Below are positions 31,901-41,300 of a stretch of 56,705 nt of DNA, piece by piece. Each line of letters opens with the position of its first letter. Position 1 is the stretch's first letter. The notes beneath the pieces are model-generated. The model was not told the DNA's origin. It did no database searches and saw only the letters and a program-made list of their open reading frames with translations. The translations under genes were made by a program, and so were the position numbers. This DNA is from a virus. The stretch is from positions 1-56,705 of IMG/VR virus record IMGVR_UViG_3300035162_003548, one strand, 5' to 3'.

Positions 31901-34900
31901 GAAACTTCCTAAAACATCAGAACTTAAATCGGTGACAAGTCTCTTATTAACAATTCTAGCTAATGATCCAGAAGTTGTACCTCTTAAGATCATTCCACTC
32001 TCGATATATCCAAAGAAATCTCCGGCAGGTTGTTCAGCAAGAGACAATGTATCAACATTAAGTATTGAAGAAGTTGGGGAATAAGTTGCGGGTAAAGATC
32101 CTGAATCACCTTCGGAAAATAGTTCAAATTCTCCTCTTAAGGCTTCATCCGATTTGGATCCAACGGTAGAAGTATATGGATTACTTGCATATATTCTTGA
32201 TGGAGCATCAAACTCACCTTCCTTATGATTTGCTTGAGCGAGTCTAAATCTTATTTGATTACCAACTCTAAAAGAACCCCCTCCAGAACTTTGATTAGTA
32301 TTGACAGTTCCAAATATAGTTTCACCTACTCGGAAAGTTCCCTTGATCATTTGAACTTCTAATAGTTTTGGAACGATGAATTTAGATACATCAATTCCAT
32401 CAAAGAAAGCATGAACTTGAGTTAAAGGCTTAAATCCCTTACCAATAAATTCAATATTCCTAGATCTCATGAAAGAAATAATTTCTCTACTGATTGTTCT
32501 TTCGCCAAGATTAGTTGTTTCAATTTGAGGAGTGATTAATTGCCTTCTTCCATGTCTAAAATCAGTTCCAAGTCTAAAATTGTCAGTAAAAGTATCTTGG
32601 AAAGTTGTTCTAGTAGTACTTTGGAAACTGTTAATTCTTCTTCCGCCACCCTGAGCGGTGTTTGTGGAGAAGTTATTACGTCCAGTAATTTGTGATCTAG
32701 TAGCTCTACGAACAACTACATCAGTTCCTGTCCATTGAGTTTGCCATGCGTTCCAAAGAATTGGAGTTAATCCGGTTTGAGGATCAAATCCACCAAATTG
32801 TCTAGCAGCAAAATCTACAGTGCTTGCATAATTACCTTCAACATCAATTACTTTTGCTTTTATTTTAGCAGTATCAGTCCAGGTATCAGATGCTGGAGTA
32901 AGTTTAATGTTTGCACTCCAGAAATTCAATAGGAAAGGAGTTACATTTTCAGATCTAGTTGCATAAATTTGTGAAAGATATTCAACTTCTTCATATGCCA
33001 ATGTAATAACATCAGTTGATCTTAGAATATTATTTCCTTCTGGAGTCAAAAATCTAGGAGAAATTGCTATATTTACTCCATCAACTGGTCCAGTAACTAA
33101 ATCAACAGAATTTGTATAGTGAGATGCTCTACACTCTTTATTTTCTTTATCAATACTATTTTTAATAACTTTTCTATCTTCTTGTGCTAAGAAAGATGTA
33201 AAATTGTCAACAAAAAAACCTGACTTAAACTTATTGAGACCTGAATTATCTGGAACAAATAAATTTGCAGTTTCTGTCTCCAACATTGACAGAGATGTAT
33301 AGTATTCAAGATTTTTAATTCTATCTTCTAATTTTGCAATATCTTGCATCCTATATCTTTTATGATTTGGGAAAGATATCGAAGCATCATCTGCATCATA
33401 CAAATATGGTGGAAGATTTATTGTTGCAATCTCTAATGCATTGTTAATAGGATCTGGTTTTTCTGGATTTTCTGCAGGATTGCCAAGTTTTACATTAAGT
33501 TCTCCTTTAGTATTGATATACAATCTATCAATTCTTCCACCATAGAAAGAATAATTAGTCACAATGGACTCATCTGATGCTAAAATATTAGTCGCAGAAT
33601 TTCCAGAAGCAGTGAAAGTTCTACCTAAAAATTCTAGTGGAGATCTTGTAGATTCTGTTGTAGAATAATTTGATACTTTTGGTCTAATATCAATTATATC
33701 AGTATTTCTATTCCCATTTATAATTTGGATATCTTCTGAATAATCAAAACTTTCATAAGAATTTGTAGTTGTAATATCCCCTTCATCTGCAGAATCATAA
33801 TAACCACTTTCAAAATAAATTTTTATTTGTCTAGAAGGTTCTTTTACAGTAGATTTTCTAGTTAAGAATCCATAATCATAAAATGTTGCTTTTTGTCCAT
33901 TATTAAATGTATAGTTTGCAGAAATATCTTTACTTGGAATATCTAGAGTAGTTACAACTGCTTGTAATGTAGATTCTTCAAATTTGACAGTTTCTCCCTC
34001 ACTAAATCCTAAATCATTTATGTCAATATAATTTAATTGTTCATCTGCAACTTTTTCTGCAACAATAGCTATTGCACCTGATGTTTGACCTATAATCTTT
34101 TCACCAATTACCAGATCACTAGTTTTTCCAGTTGGACCATTAATTGAAGATAAGGTCATCTTTGGAGCAGATGCCTGAGCCGTATTATATGATTCAAAAA
34201 TTCCTAAAATTTTAATAATATCGCCAGTATTCAATACAATTCTTTCGTCTTGGACACGAGTTCCAAATGGATAACTTCCATACGAAAGACCGTCATTTAA
34301 CGTAGTTGCTCCAACACCAGATCCATTTAATTTAGATGTACTAACAATTAAAGTGTTTACTCTATTTTTTCTTTTAACTTTTTCTTTTGGTTTTATCTTT
34401 TTAATAGTAGTAACTAATGTTGCCTCCATGTTTGCACTGAGGTCATTACCAATATTATTGATTTGAAGTACTTTATTTCCGCTAGTGAATGCTAGTTTAT
34501 CTGATGTTAAAACCTCTGTAGTTCCGTCAGCTCTTACTAAAGCATATCTTTCTTCATCAAATGCCAAAAATGTTTCATTGTTTCCCGCATTGACAGCAGA
34601 ATTCAATTCATTATCTGTTGTGACGATGACATCAAAAGACTTTCTAATAATAAGTTGTGCATCTGAAAGATCAACATTTGAAATGTTTCTCTTTGGCATT
34701 TCTGTGTAAAGCCTATTCTCTTGAGCATCTGCTAAAGGAGTGCTTATAAATCTTAAATCAGATACACTTACAATATTTGAGGCTCCAACTTGAGGAATTT
34801 GTCCTTCAGATACACCCAATACTGTTGTAACGCCAGTTATTGTAACTTGAGAACTTCCAACACTAACAATTCTTGCAAAAGTTTCTGTTGATTGTATGGT

Positions 34901-36775
34901 TGAAATTCCAGTATTGGTAAATGCTAGTAAATTTCCAACTTTTAAATTACCTGGAAATAGTGAATTAATACTAGTTACTGTACTTATACCAGTTGAACTA
35001 ACTCTATCTGTTACTTGAGCTTGTCCAAAAAAGAATGAATTTTTTTGTATAGAGTCTGCAACAAAAGTTAATCCAACTCCAACATTACCTTCACCTGCAG
35101 TGACAGATGGTCCACCATAAATTGCTTTAACATCCGACATTGAATAGGATGTCACAGCAACAGCAACTCTAGAATCTTCTATTCCATTAAGAATGAATGG
35201 TTCATTTTTTAAAAAATTTCCAGTTGTATCATAGATTTTTAGTGAAGTACTATTTGATACAGAAGTTCTTAAAAATCCAGTTGCCCCACTATATTTTCCT
35301 TTTATAAAAGTTGGAGTGCTTAGAGTTGTTGTTTCATTTAATGTAACATTTGTCTGTAAACGAACGTCAAATAAAGAAACATCCCATTGATTTATAGTGG
35401 GAACTGTAGAGTCATATGAACCAGACTCTAGAGCACAATCATATATTCTTGCCAATCCAATTTCTTCACCTGGAGCTGCTGTGCTTAGACCAATTCTATT
35501 GTCACGCAAACTTACAATATATGTGTTTCCTATTCCAATTTTGGGAGATCCTTTAACGTTATTGACTCTTAAAGTTACTCCTGTATTATAAATTATTGCT
35601 TGATTTTCTAATAATGCAGTAGTTCTTGGTTTGGGGAAGTCTACATATGAAGTATCTAAAGTTGATACTTCATACCCTTTAACAAATGCTTTTCCAGGTG
35701 AAACTGAATATAGACCAAGGTTATCATTTACTAACTCTCCATCCTCAGTCTCTTGACCTTCGGAAAACACTCCATTATTTCCTATTCCATTATTGAGAGA
35801 TTCTCTTACTTCAATATCAAAAGGGACGACAGTATAGTCACCAGATTCAGCATAAGTTCTTCTTGCCAATTCATCTCTGATGATATTATATTGTGGGGTT
35901 GTAGTAGAGTCGCTTTCTAATACACCCTCTTCAATTTTTACTAACTCTACAAAATTTGCATCCTCAATATCATCAATAGGTTTTGCAGATAATATACATC
36001 TAATTCTTAATCTATCCGCTCCTGGTGCTGCATAATTATTAAATCCTTTTGAATTATCAGATAATGATAGATCTTCATCGGCATTAACAATGTCTTCTTG
36101 AACTGTAAACCCTATTCTTGCAGTTGGAATATTATCATATTGATCCAATATCAATGTTTGGGATTCAATACTAATAAAGTTCCCTCTTATAAAATAAACT
36201 CCATTTTCAATAGAAAAAGAAGCACCGGTAGTTACAGAGTTTTCTGAAAGTGTCGATGCAAAAGATTCTCCTGATGGAATAAAGATATTATTATCTGGAC
36301 CAGAAACAAGGTCTTCGTCACACAGTAAAAGTTCTCCATCAGAAAATTCGTCTTGATTATTATCAACCAGACCACTTGAAAGATATGTAATATAAATTGT
36401 TAATAAATCAAAGTCACTTTCTTCCGGCGTGATAAAACTAATTACCTCTGCAGTAACACCTGAAGTCTGACCAATTATTTTTTTGCCAATTAGTTGTGAT
36501 GCATATGACTCAACAGGGATTCCCAAATGAGTTACATTTACAGAAACTCCTGTAAAAGATGGATCATAAGTAGTATTTCCGGGAATTACTTTGGCACCCT
36601 CTTTAAACATATGAGAACCAAACTGGTCAATTTGGTTCTGTAGAATAGATTGGAGTCCAGTTAATTCTCTAGCTTGTACAGGATATCCTGGTTTAAACAG
36701 AACCTTATAATAGTTGTTAGATTTGTCAAAATCATCAAAATATGGTGATACATTGAGGTTAGTTTGTTGAGCCAT
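28946..36775 (-). CDS. DUF4815-type giant tail/baseplate protein (2609 residues)
   Basis: The N-terminus (NLNVSPYFDDFDKSNNYYKV, then LFKPGYPVQARELTGLQSIL) is the hallmark of DUF4815 proteins, which in T4-like cyanophages are large structural proteins coded between gp8 and the neck genes. Residues 1 to about 450 hold this domain. The long centre is beta-rich. At about 1718 to 1792 lies a Pro-rich stretch (PPPPPPRPPSPAPSP) that runs into a strongly arginine-rich one (RRGRRRSARRRRNRRRRRRD), followed by DPLAQSFTVFGDAGGVFLTS, a domain start known from phage tail proteins. Further on come a GGTGYSVGD repeat and a 'GDEIL...RK..GT' module (about 2200 to 2270), and the end is a globular domain. Likely a peripheral baseplate or fibre-network component. 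Confidence 0.85.
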   Translation of the reverse strand: MAQQTNLNVSPYFDDFDKSNNYYKVLFKPGYPVQARELTGLQSILQNQIDQFGSHMFKEGAKVIPGNTTYDPSFTGVSVNVTHLGIPVESYASQLIGKKIIGQTSGVTAEVISFITPEESDFDLLTIYITYLSSGLVDNNQDEFSDGELLLCDEDLVSGPDNNIFIPSGESFASTLSENSVTTGASFSIENGVYFIRGNFISIESQTLILDQYDNIPTARIGFTVQEDIVNADEDLSLSDNSKGFNNYAAPGADRLRIRCILSAKPIDDIEDANFVELVKIEEGVLESDSTTTPQYNIIRDELARRTYAESGDYTVVPFDIEVRESLNNGIGNNGVFSEGQETEDGELVNDNLGLYSVSPGKAFVKGYEVSTLDTSYVDFPKPRTTALLENQAIIYNTGVTLRVNNVKGSPKIGIGNTYIVSLRDNRIGLSTAAPGEEIGLARIYDCALESGSYDSTVPTINQWDVSLFDVRLQTNVTLNETTTLSTPTFIKGKYSGATGFLRTSVSNSTSLKIYDTTGNFLKNEPFILNGIEDSRVAVAVTSYSMSDVKAIYGGPSVTAGEGNVGVGLTFVADSIQKNSFFFGQAQVTDRVSSTGISTVTSINSLFPGNLKVGNLLAFTNTGISTIQSTETFARIVSVGSSQVTITGVTTVLGVSEGQIPQVGASNIVSVSDLRFISTPLADAQENRLYTEMPKRNISNVDLSDAQLIIRKSFDVIVTTDNELNSAVNAGNNETFLAFDEERYALVRADGTTEVLTSDKLAFTSGNKVLQINNIGNDLSANMEATLVTTIKKIKPKEKVKRKNRVNTLIVSTSKLNGSGVGATTLNDGLSYGSYPFGTRVQDERIVLNTGDIIKILGIFESYNTAQASAPKMTLSSINGPTGKTSDLVIGEKIIGQTSGAIAIVAEKVADEQLNYIDINDLGFSEGETVKFEESTLQAVVTTLDIPSKDISANYTFNNGQKATFYDYGFLTRKSTVKEPSRQIKIYFESGYYDSADEGDITTTNSYESFDYSEDIQIINGNRNTDIIDIRPKVSNYSTTESTRSPLEFLGRTFTASGNSATNILASDESIVTNYSFYGGRIDRLYINTKGELNVKLGNPAENPEKPDPINNALEIATINLPPYLYDADDASISFPNHKRYRMQDIAKLEDRIKNLEYYTSLSMLETETANLFVPDNSGLNKFKSGFFVDNFTSFLAQEDRKVIKNSIDKENKECRASHYTNSVDLVTGPVDGVNIAISPRFLTPEGNNILRSTDVITLAYEEVEYLSQIYATRSENVTPFLLNFWSANIKLTPASDTWTDTAKIKAKVIDVEGNYASTVDFAARQFGGFDPQTGLTPILWNAWQTQWTGTDVVVRRATRSQITGRNNFSTNTAQGGGRRINSFQSTTRTTFQDTFTDNFRLGTDFRHGRRQLITPQIETTNLGERTISREIISFMRSRNIEFIGKGFKPLTQVHAFFDGIDVSKFIVPKLLEVQMIKGTFRVGETIFGTVNTNQSSGGGSFRVGNQIRFRLAQANHKEGEFDAPSRIYASNPYTSTVGSKSDEALRGEFELFSEGDSGSLPATYSPTSSILNVDTLSLAEQPAGDFFGYIESGMILRGTTSGSLARIVNKRLVTDLSSDVLGSFFIPPPTRSVNPRFTTGTKTFTLIDNKNNSTEDATTSATETYTASGTLETVQETIVSVRNAKIEVVAEREEVARREFTGTDTSTAVIDTQTTTVLTGSTFIPPPPPPRPPSPAPSPAPRPGTTPRQPNRSARRGRPAPRPAPPPRRGRRRSARRRRNRRRRRRDPLAQSFTVFGDAGGVFLTSVDIFFAEKDTNDIPVILQLRTMENGTPTETILPFSEVTVRPADITTSPDGDIATRMFFDSPVYVEDQIEYAIVLLSTSTKYRVYISRIGENDLITDQFVSNQPNLGSLFKSQNGSTWEPSQWEDLKFILNRARFSPSGTMEIYSPILSEGNSQIPTLMPDPININSRRIKVGLSSGVLFTGNQLELGNTVFQEGSNATGNYVGSAGSGTGSLTLINSGIGFTPASGSEGFNNVSLNNITGSGQNLTANIHINNGVAIAATVNSGGTGYSVGDVLEISGGLGNQEVGRNARFSVTSIGSTNQLILDNVQGDFITGAGNTVRFINSVGVGTTLNGTGANVLISSVVSISDGLHISVDHKNHGMHHETNKVIISDVESDIQPTKLSVAYDSASSADISIDDNSEFGSFESVGIGTTNAGYLIIGDEILSYTETSANTLGGIVRKIDGTSSRNYPAGTAVYKYELGGVSLRRINKEHSLSDVTTSNPISFDSYNVKVDMGTSGIARTTGESFPILYFNQTKSTGGFEVKATQNMQYEIITPQIQNLTLPGTNINATLRSISGTSLNDGSGTGADLPFVVQDVEALALNTSNYLTSPRIIASRVNETSNASTQELPGDRSLNISLELTTDNEFISPVIDTQRMSAILTSNRVDSPISNYAIDNRVNSITEDPTSCQYVSKENTLENPASSLKIVLDAHINNYSDIRAFYAISESSNFDPIFVPFPGFDNLNDRREIIALEDSNGKSDTFNAVSDVSGFASQDLDFREYTFTADDLPSFKSFRIKILLTSSDQTYPPRMRDLRVIATA

Positions 36776-36781
36776 GGTTTA

Positions 36782-38332
36782 TTAAAACTGCAGTATAATT
36801 TTAATATCTTCTTTTTGACTTGAAGATCTTGTAATAGATGGTCGGTTGTCGATATAGATTATATCTCCAGTGTATTTGGCAACCTCTGGATTTGACACAC
36901 CATTCGTAAACGATTGTCCAAGGTAATATGTTCTATTATTTAGAGTGGTAGAAACACCACTAAATGTAGTTGCAATATTCAATCCAGAAGTTGTACCAAC
37001 AATTTCTATAGAACCATTTCCCGATATTGAATCAGAAAATCTATTTAATGTATATCCATATTGTGGGTTAGTTTGTGCTGTTCCAACGGTATTAAATCCG
37101 GCAAGAGTTCTATCTTGCCAATATTTCAAAACTCCAGTTGTTTGTTCATAGTTAACTACTCTACCAACAGCAGTAACTCCTGTTCCAATAGTTTGAGTGA
37201 TAAAAGAATCTGCAGTAAAAGTCGCTGAACTATATCCAACCCCAGTCAATCTTAATGCATATACCGCACTAGCTTTAGATAATGAAAGGTTTGATGTAGA
37301 ATTATATGCTTTTGGATTTTTTACAATGCCAATTCTTGATATCTGGTTTCCAGTCACAAAGTCTGGATTTTCGTCATCATTTTCAATCCTAGCGTACATT
37401 AACGCATTTTTTGCTCCCAATTCTCTATAAATGTCTTTTCCATGTCCACCAGGAGGAGACATAATAACATCAAGAACTGGTTGAGGATTACCTATAGGCA
37501 CATTTCCAGCAACTAAATTTACATTACCAAAAGAATAATTTTTCCCTGGATTTGAAATTGTCACACTTTCAACTTGTTGATCATTATTAACTACAACTGT
37601 ACATTCTGCATCACTTCCGTCACCATGGATTGGAACTCTAGTATAAGTTCTATTTGCAGTTCCTAATCCAACACCTCTATTTTTGATAATGACTGTTTTA
37701 ATGCTCCCATCAACAGCACTATCTCTCACCGAAGCATTATTATTACTAGTTTCCCAATTCAAAGGGACTGGCATGTAATCTGTTGAATCAAACTTAACTA
37801 AATCGGAGGGTTTTATTGTATAAAGATATTTCCAAATATATCCATCACCAGTATTACCTGCCGATCTTGGTTCCAAATCAGTAAATGTTGGTTCATCTAA
37901 TGAAGGCCTTCCATCAGGATTTTCTGGATTTGTTCCATTATCTAAACAAATATACACTCTATAATCGCTGTTAAGTACATAATAATTTGCAGAATACAGT
38001 GAAGTTCCACTAGCATTTGAAGGAATATTTAATATACTATAATCATCTCTATAATAGTCATAGGTGGTTCCAGAACTCCAACTTGTTTTAGATACAACTT
38101 GTTTGATATCATCGGATGTTATTTTTTTCATAGCAATCATGCTATCCCAAATATCATTCGCTGCACTAAAACTATCGGTTGGACTAGGTGGATCTTCATT
38201 CCAATCTGGTTCAATATCTGTTGGGTTTGGCAATCCAACAAAAGCATAGTAAGAATTATCCGAAGTAGTTACACCCGCAACAAAGTTTTTTGCATTTAAT
38301 ATTCTAATTTGATCAGTTATAATTGCAGACAT
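36782..38332 (-). CDS. 8: Baseplate wedge protein gp8 with extra repeats
   Basis: A 516-residue homologue of T4 gp8 (334). Shared parts are YYAFVGLPNPTDIEPDWNED near the start (T4: FGRSEPW), DIWDSMIAMKKITSDDIKQV, a 'YRVYICLDNGTNPENPDGRP' strand, GDGYIWKYLYTIKPSDLVKF and the C-terminal GDIIYIDNRPSITRSSSQKE, which aligns with T4's GEMIYMENRPP. gp8 joins gp6, gp7, gp10 and gp53 in the wedge. The added 180 residues lie mostly in the middle and hold a 'TISNPGKNYSFGNVNL' repeat of the type seen in gp14 and the giant proteins. A CTAAATAA box does not precede this gene; it is probably transcribed with the 4336-residue gene. Confidence 0.88.
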   Translation of the reverse strand: MSAIITDQIRILNAKNFVAGVTTSDNSYYAFVGLPNPTDIEPDWNEDPPSPTDSFSAANDIWDSMIAMKKITSDDIKQVVSKTSWSSGTTYDYYRDDYSILNIPSNASGTSLYSANYYVLNSDYRVYICLDNGTNPENPDGRPSLDEPTFTDLEPRSAGNTGDGYIWKYLYTIKPSDLVKFDSTDYMPVPLNWETSNNNASVRDSAVDGSIKTVIIKNRGVGLGTANRTYTRVPIHGDGSDAECTVVVNNDQQVESVTISNPGKNYSFGNVNLVAGNVPIGNPQPVLDVIMSPPGGHGKDIYRELGAKNALMYARIENDDENPDFVTGNQISRIGIVKNPKAYNSTSNLSLSKASAVYALRLTGVGYSSATFTADSFITQTIGTGVTAVGRVVNYEQTTGVLKYWQDRTLAGFNTVGTAQTNPQYGYTLNRFSDSISGNGSIEIVGTTSGLNIATTFSGVSTTLNNRTYYLGQSFTNGVSNPEVAKYTGDIIYIDNRPSITRSSSQKEDIKIILQF

Positions 38333-38350
38333 TTGTTGAACTATTTTTTC

Positions 38351-38359
38351 TTTATTTAG
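38351..38359 (-). promoter_or_regulatory. Variant late box CTAAATAAA upstream of gp8
   Basis: Minus strand CTAAATAAA, 19 bp before the gp8 ATG, in the 33 bp gap after the 4336-residue gene. It resembles the boxes before gp19 and after the gp23 terminator. Confidence 0.35.
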
Positions 38360-38365
38360 TAGAAA

Positions 38366-41300
38366 TTAAGTAGAGTAACTTTTGACTTTTAAGGCCTTTT
38401 CTCTAATTATTACCGGACCAGTTTCAATTCCGGTAACACCATTGAGTGTATTGACACTATATGATTGAAGTTTATTTCTATCATTTAGTGTTAATTTGCC
38501 CCAACTGTACTCACCATAGAAATTGCTAAATCCTAGACCAGTCAATCCATTTAAACTATTAACGCTAACAACAACCTGAGTCACTGTAGTTGCCCCAAAT
38601 CCTATAGCATCTGTAGAAACTCCAATAGTAACATGTGCTGCTCTATAAATTCCATCAATAAATGTTGTTCCTATGCCTACAACAGCATTATTTTCATCTA
38701 GTGAAGTTGCCCCACTACCCACATTTGAATTTCTGATAACAAATAAATCACCAGTAGAAATTCCACTTGCAGTGATCGCTGATGGCTGAGTGATATCAGC
38801 ATCTCTAAGGAAAGAGTTCACAGGAATTACTAGATCTAGAACAAGACCTGTAGCAATACCTGACATAGATGTTGTTCCAATACCCGTTATGATTCCAAAA
38901 TCACCAGAATAAGAATCAATCGTGTTAGTTTCTGTTAAAAATGTTGGTGGTGAAATTAAAACAATAGGATGTGTTGTTTGTGCATAACCAGCACCTCCAG
39001 TATTAATAGAAATTGAAGATACAGATCCACCAGAAATAGTTGCAGTAGCAGATGCTCTGAAGGTTGATCCTAATCCTACTGGATTTTGTATTGTTACTTC
39101 TGGAGCACTAGTATAACCTTTTCCACCGTCAGAAATAATGATAGAAGTTACTGTCGTACCAGAACCAACAATAGAAGTGGCAGCTGCCGATACTTGTTCT
39201 GGATTGTCAACAATAATAATATCTTTTTGGAAATCAGTGCTAATGTCATTTTCATTTTTAGCATTGAAGAATGGCCTTACATTATCAACATTAATAATTG
39301 TAGATCCAATTCCGACAGATTTTATCATATTTGCCGTTGGGAAAATATTCGCTTTATAAAGATCGCGTGCTTTACTAATTACTTTTCCACCAACAAATCT
39401 ATCCTCAGTTTGTCTACACCATTTAACAGGTCTTAACATTCTTGAGTTATCATCAATTCCAGGACCAGAATATGGGTTTGTGTCCACAGAACTGGAAGAA
39501 GTTACCTCAGAAACTGTGCGAAGTTCTTCTTGTAAAAATTTAGTTTGATTTATATTAAGAGGAGTTTGTTTTAGTTTAGTATTATATCCTATTGTAAGAT
39601 CGTCTCCAACTTTTACAGTTTCGGTAATGTCTCTATCAACAACATCTGCACCACCTGTTCCTCTATAGAATATAAGTTTGAAAGAATCTCCCGCTTTTGG
39701 AGCTTCTTCAAAGGTTATATTGCTACCGCCATTAAAGAAATATGACAGGTCAGGAACTTGGAGTATATCATTTACAAATACTAATAATGTGTCTTGAACT
39801 GAAATAAGAGATCCTGGGGAAGATTGGATTGAAAATGAATTTCCACTGGCCGAAATTGGGAAAGTTTTTCTTGATCCATCGAATAATGAAGATACATCAT
39901 CAAGAACTTGAAGTTGACCTATAGACCATGCAGTAAAACTATCTCCATCAACTTCTTGAACTTCAATTCTAAACTCTCTATTTTCCGTATAACTTGATGT
40001 TGTTGGTATTCCAGTTGATCCTCCCACAGGAATGGTTAGTAATTGACTTACGCCATATCCATATCCACCATTGGTTACTTCAAAATCAATTACACTAGAT
40101 CCTTGCCCAACTACGACATCAACCTTACCTTGTGCTCCACCGCTTCCGGGTGATAAAGAACTATATGTTAATGGAATATTACTATAACTTAACGGTGAGT
40201 CAATAATTACCTTAAGTAGTTGATTTACTTTACCACATCTTGAATAATTGTGAGGTCTAGTAGAAATACCACTATTAACTTCAAATTTAGTCGAATTGAT
40301 AACCGTAAGAACAGGTGTTCCAGCAAAAGCAGGATCTTGACCGCTGGATGAATTATTATTTCCTCTAGGTGCAATTAATGCTGGTTGTGCAATACCACCA
40401 GAAACATAGAATGTGGGTACGGTAGAGATTCCTGCATTAACTGTAAATTGAGTTGCACTAGAAACACCAGTTACTTGAGTTCCACAATAAACCGGATCTG
40501 TTGTTCTAGGATATGTATGAATTCCAACTCCAAGGGCACATGTAAATCCAAGTCCAGTCAACAAAACATCACTACTCTTTCCAGTTACAGACAGGCCATG
40601 TGCCCCTGTAGTGGTAACTGTCATGATGCCTGTAACATTGTTATAAACTGCACTTTGAATGCCAACACCGGGTGCATAATCGCAAGTAAATGCAATTCCT
40701 GAAAGGACCACTTCATTACCAACAATTAATCCATGTGCAGTTGATGTTGTAATTGTAGTAATACCTGTGATAGAAGTATATCCTACATTTGAAATATCCC
40801 TAGGAACGTAAAATACTCTATTATCAGTTACAGCAACTCCGGTGATATGACCATTAGTAATTGCAGCAGTACCAATCGCAACAATATCAGCAGTAGTTAA
40901 ACTTTCTCTTTGAATTGAAACATTTACAGTCTGTATTCCAGATCTATATCCAGATCCACTATTTCCAATTGAAATAGATGCAATAGTTCCTGCAGCAGAA
41001 ACAATAGAAGTTCCTCCAGCAGAAACTAGAGGTTGGTAACCAAATCCTTCAGTTGAACCTACAGAAATTATAACACCACCAACAGGGATTTGTGCATTGT
41101 TGGGATCATATGCAACAGAACTTGCTGTTCCAGTAAATCTAATACTAGAAATTCCACCAACTTCTGTTAAAGAATAATTTGAAGTATTTCCTGGTTCTTG
41201 GAATATGCTGTTTATTAATAGTATTGCATTATTTGTAGCAACTCCTACTACATTAGATCCACTTACAGTTAAAGAGAAATCTTTATCCTGACCAGTAAAT

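Noticed and set aside
39086-40702. Plus-strand ORFs of 73 to 116 residues within the giant gene
   Set aside because: Shadows of a repetitive Gly/Ser/Thr frame, with odd Cys/Asn/Ser-rich composition and no ribosome binding sites.
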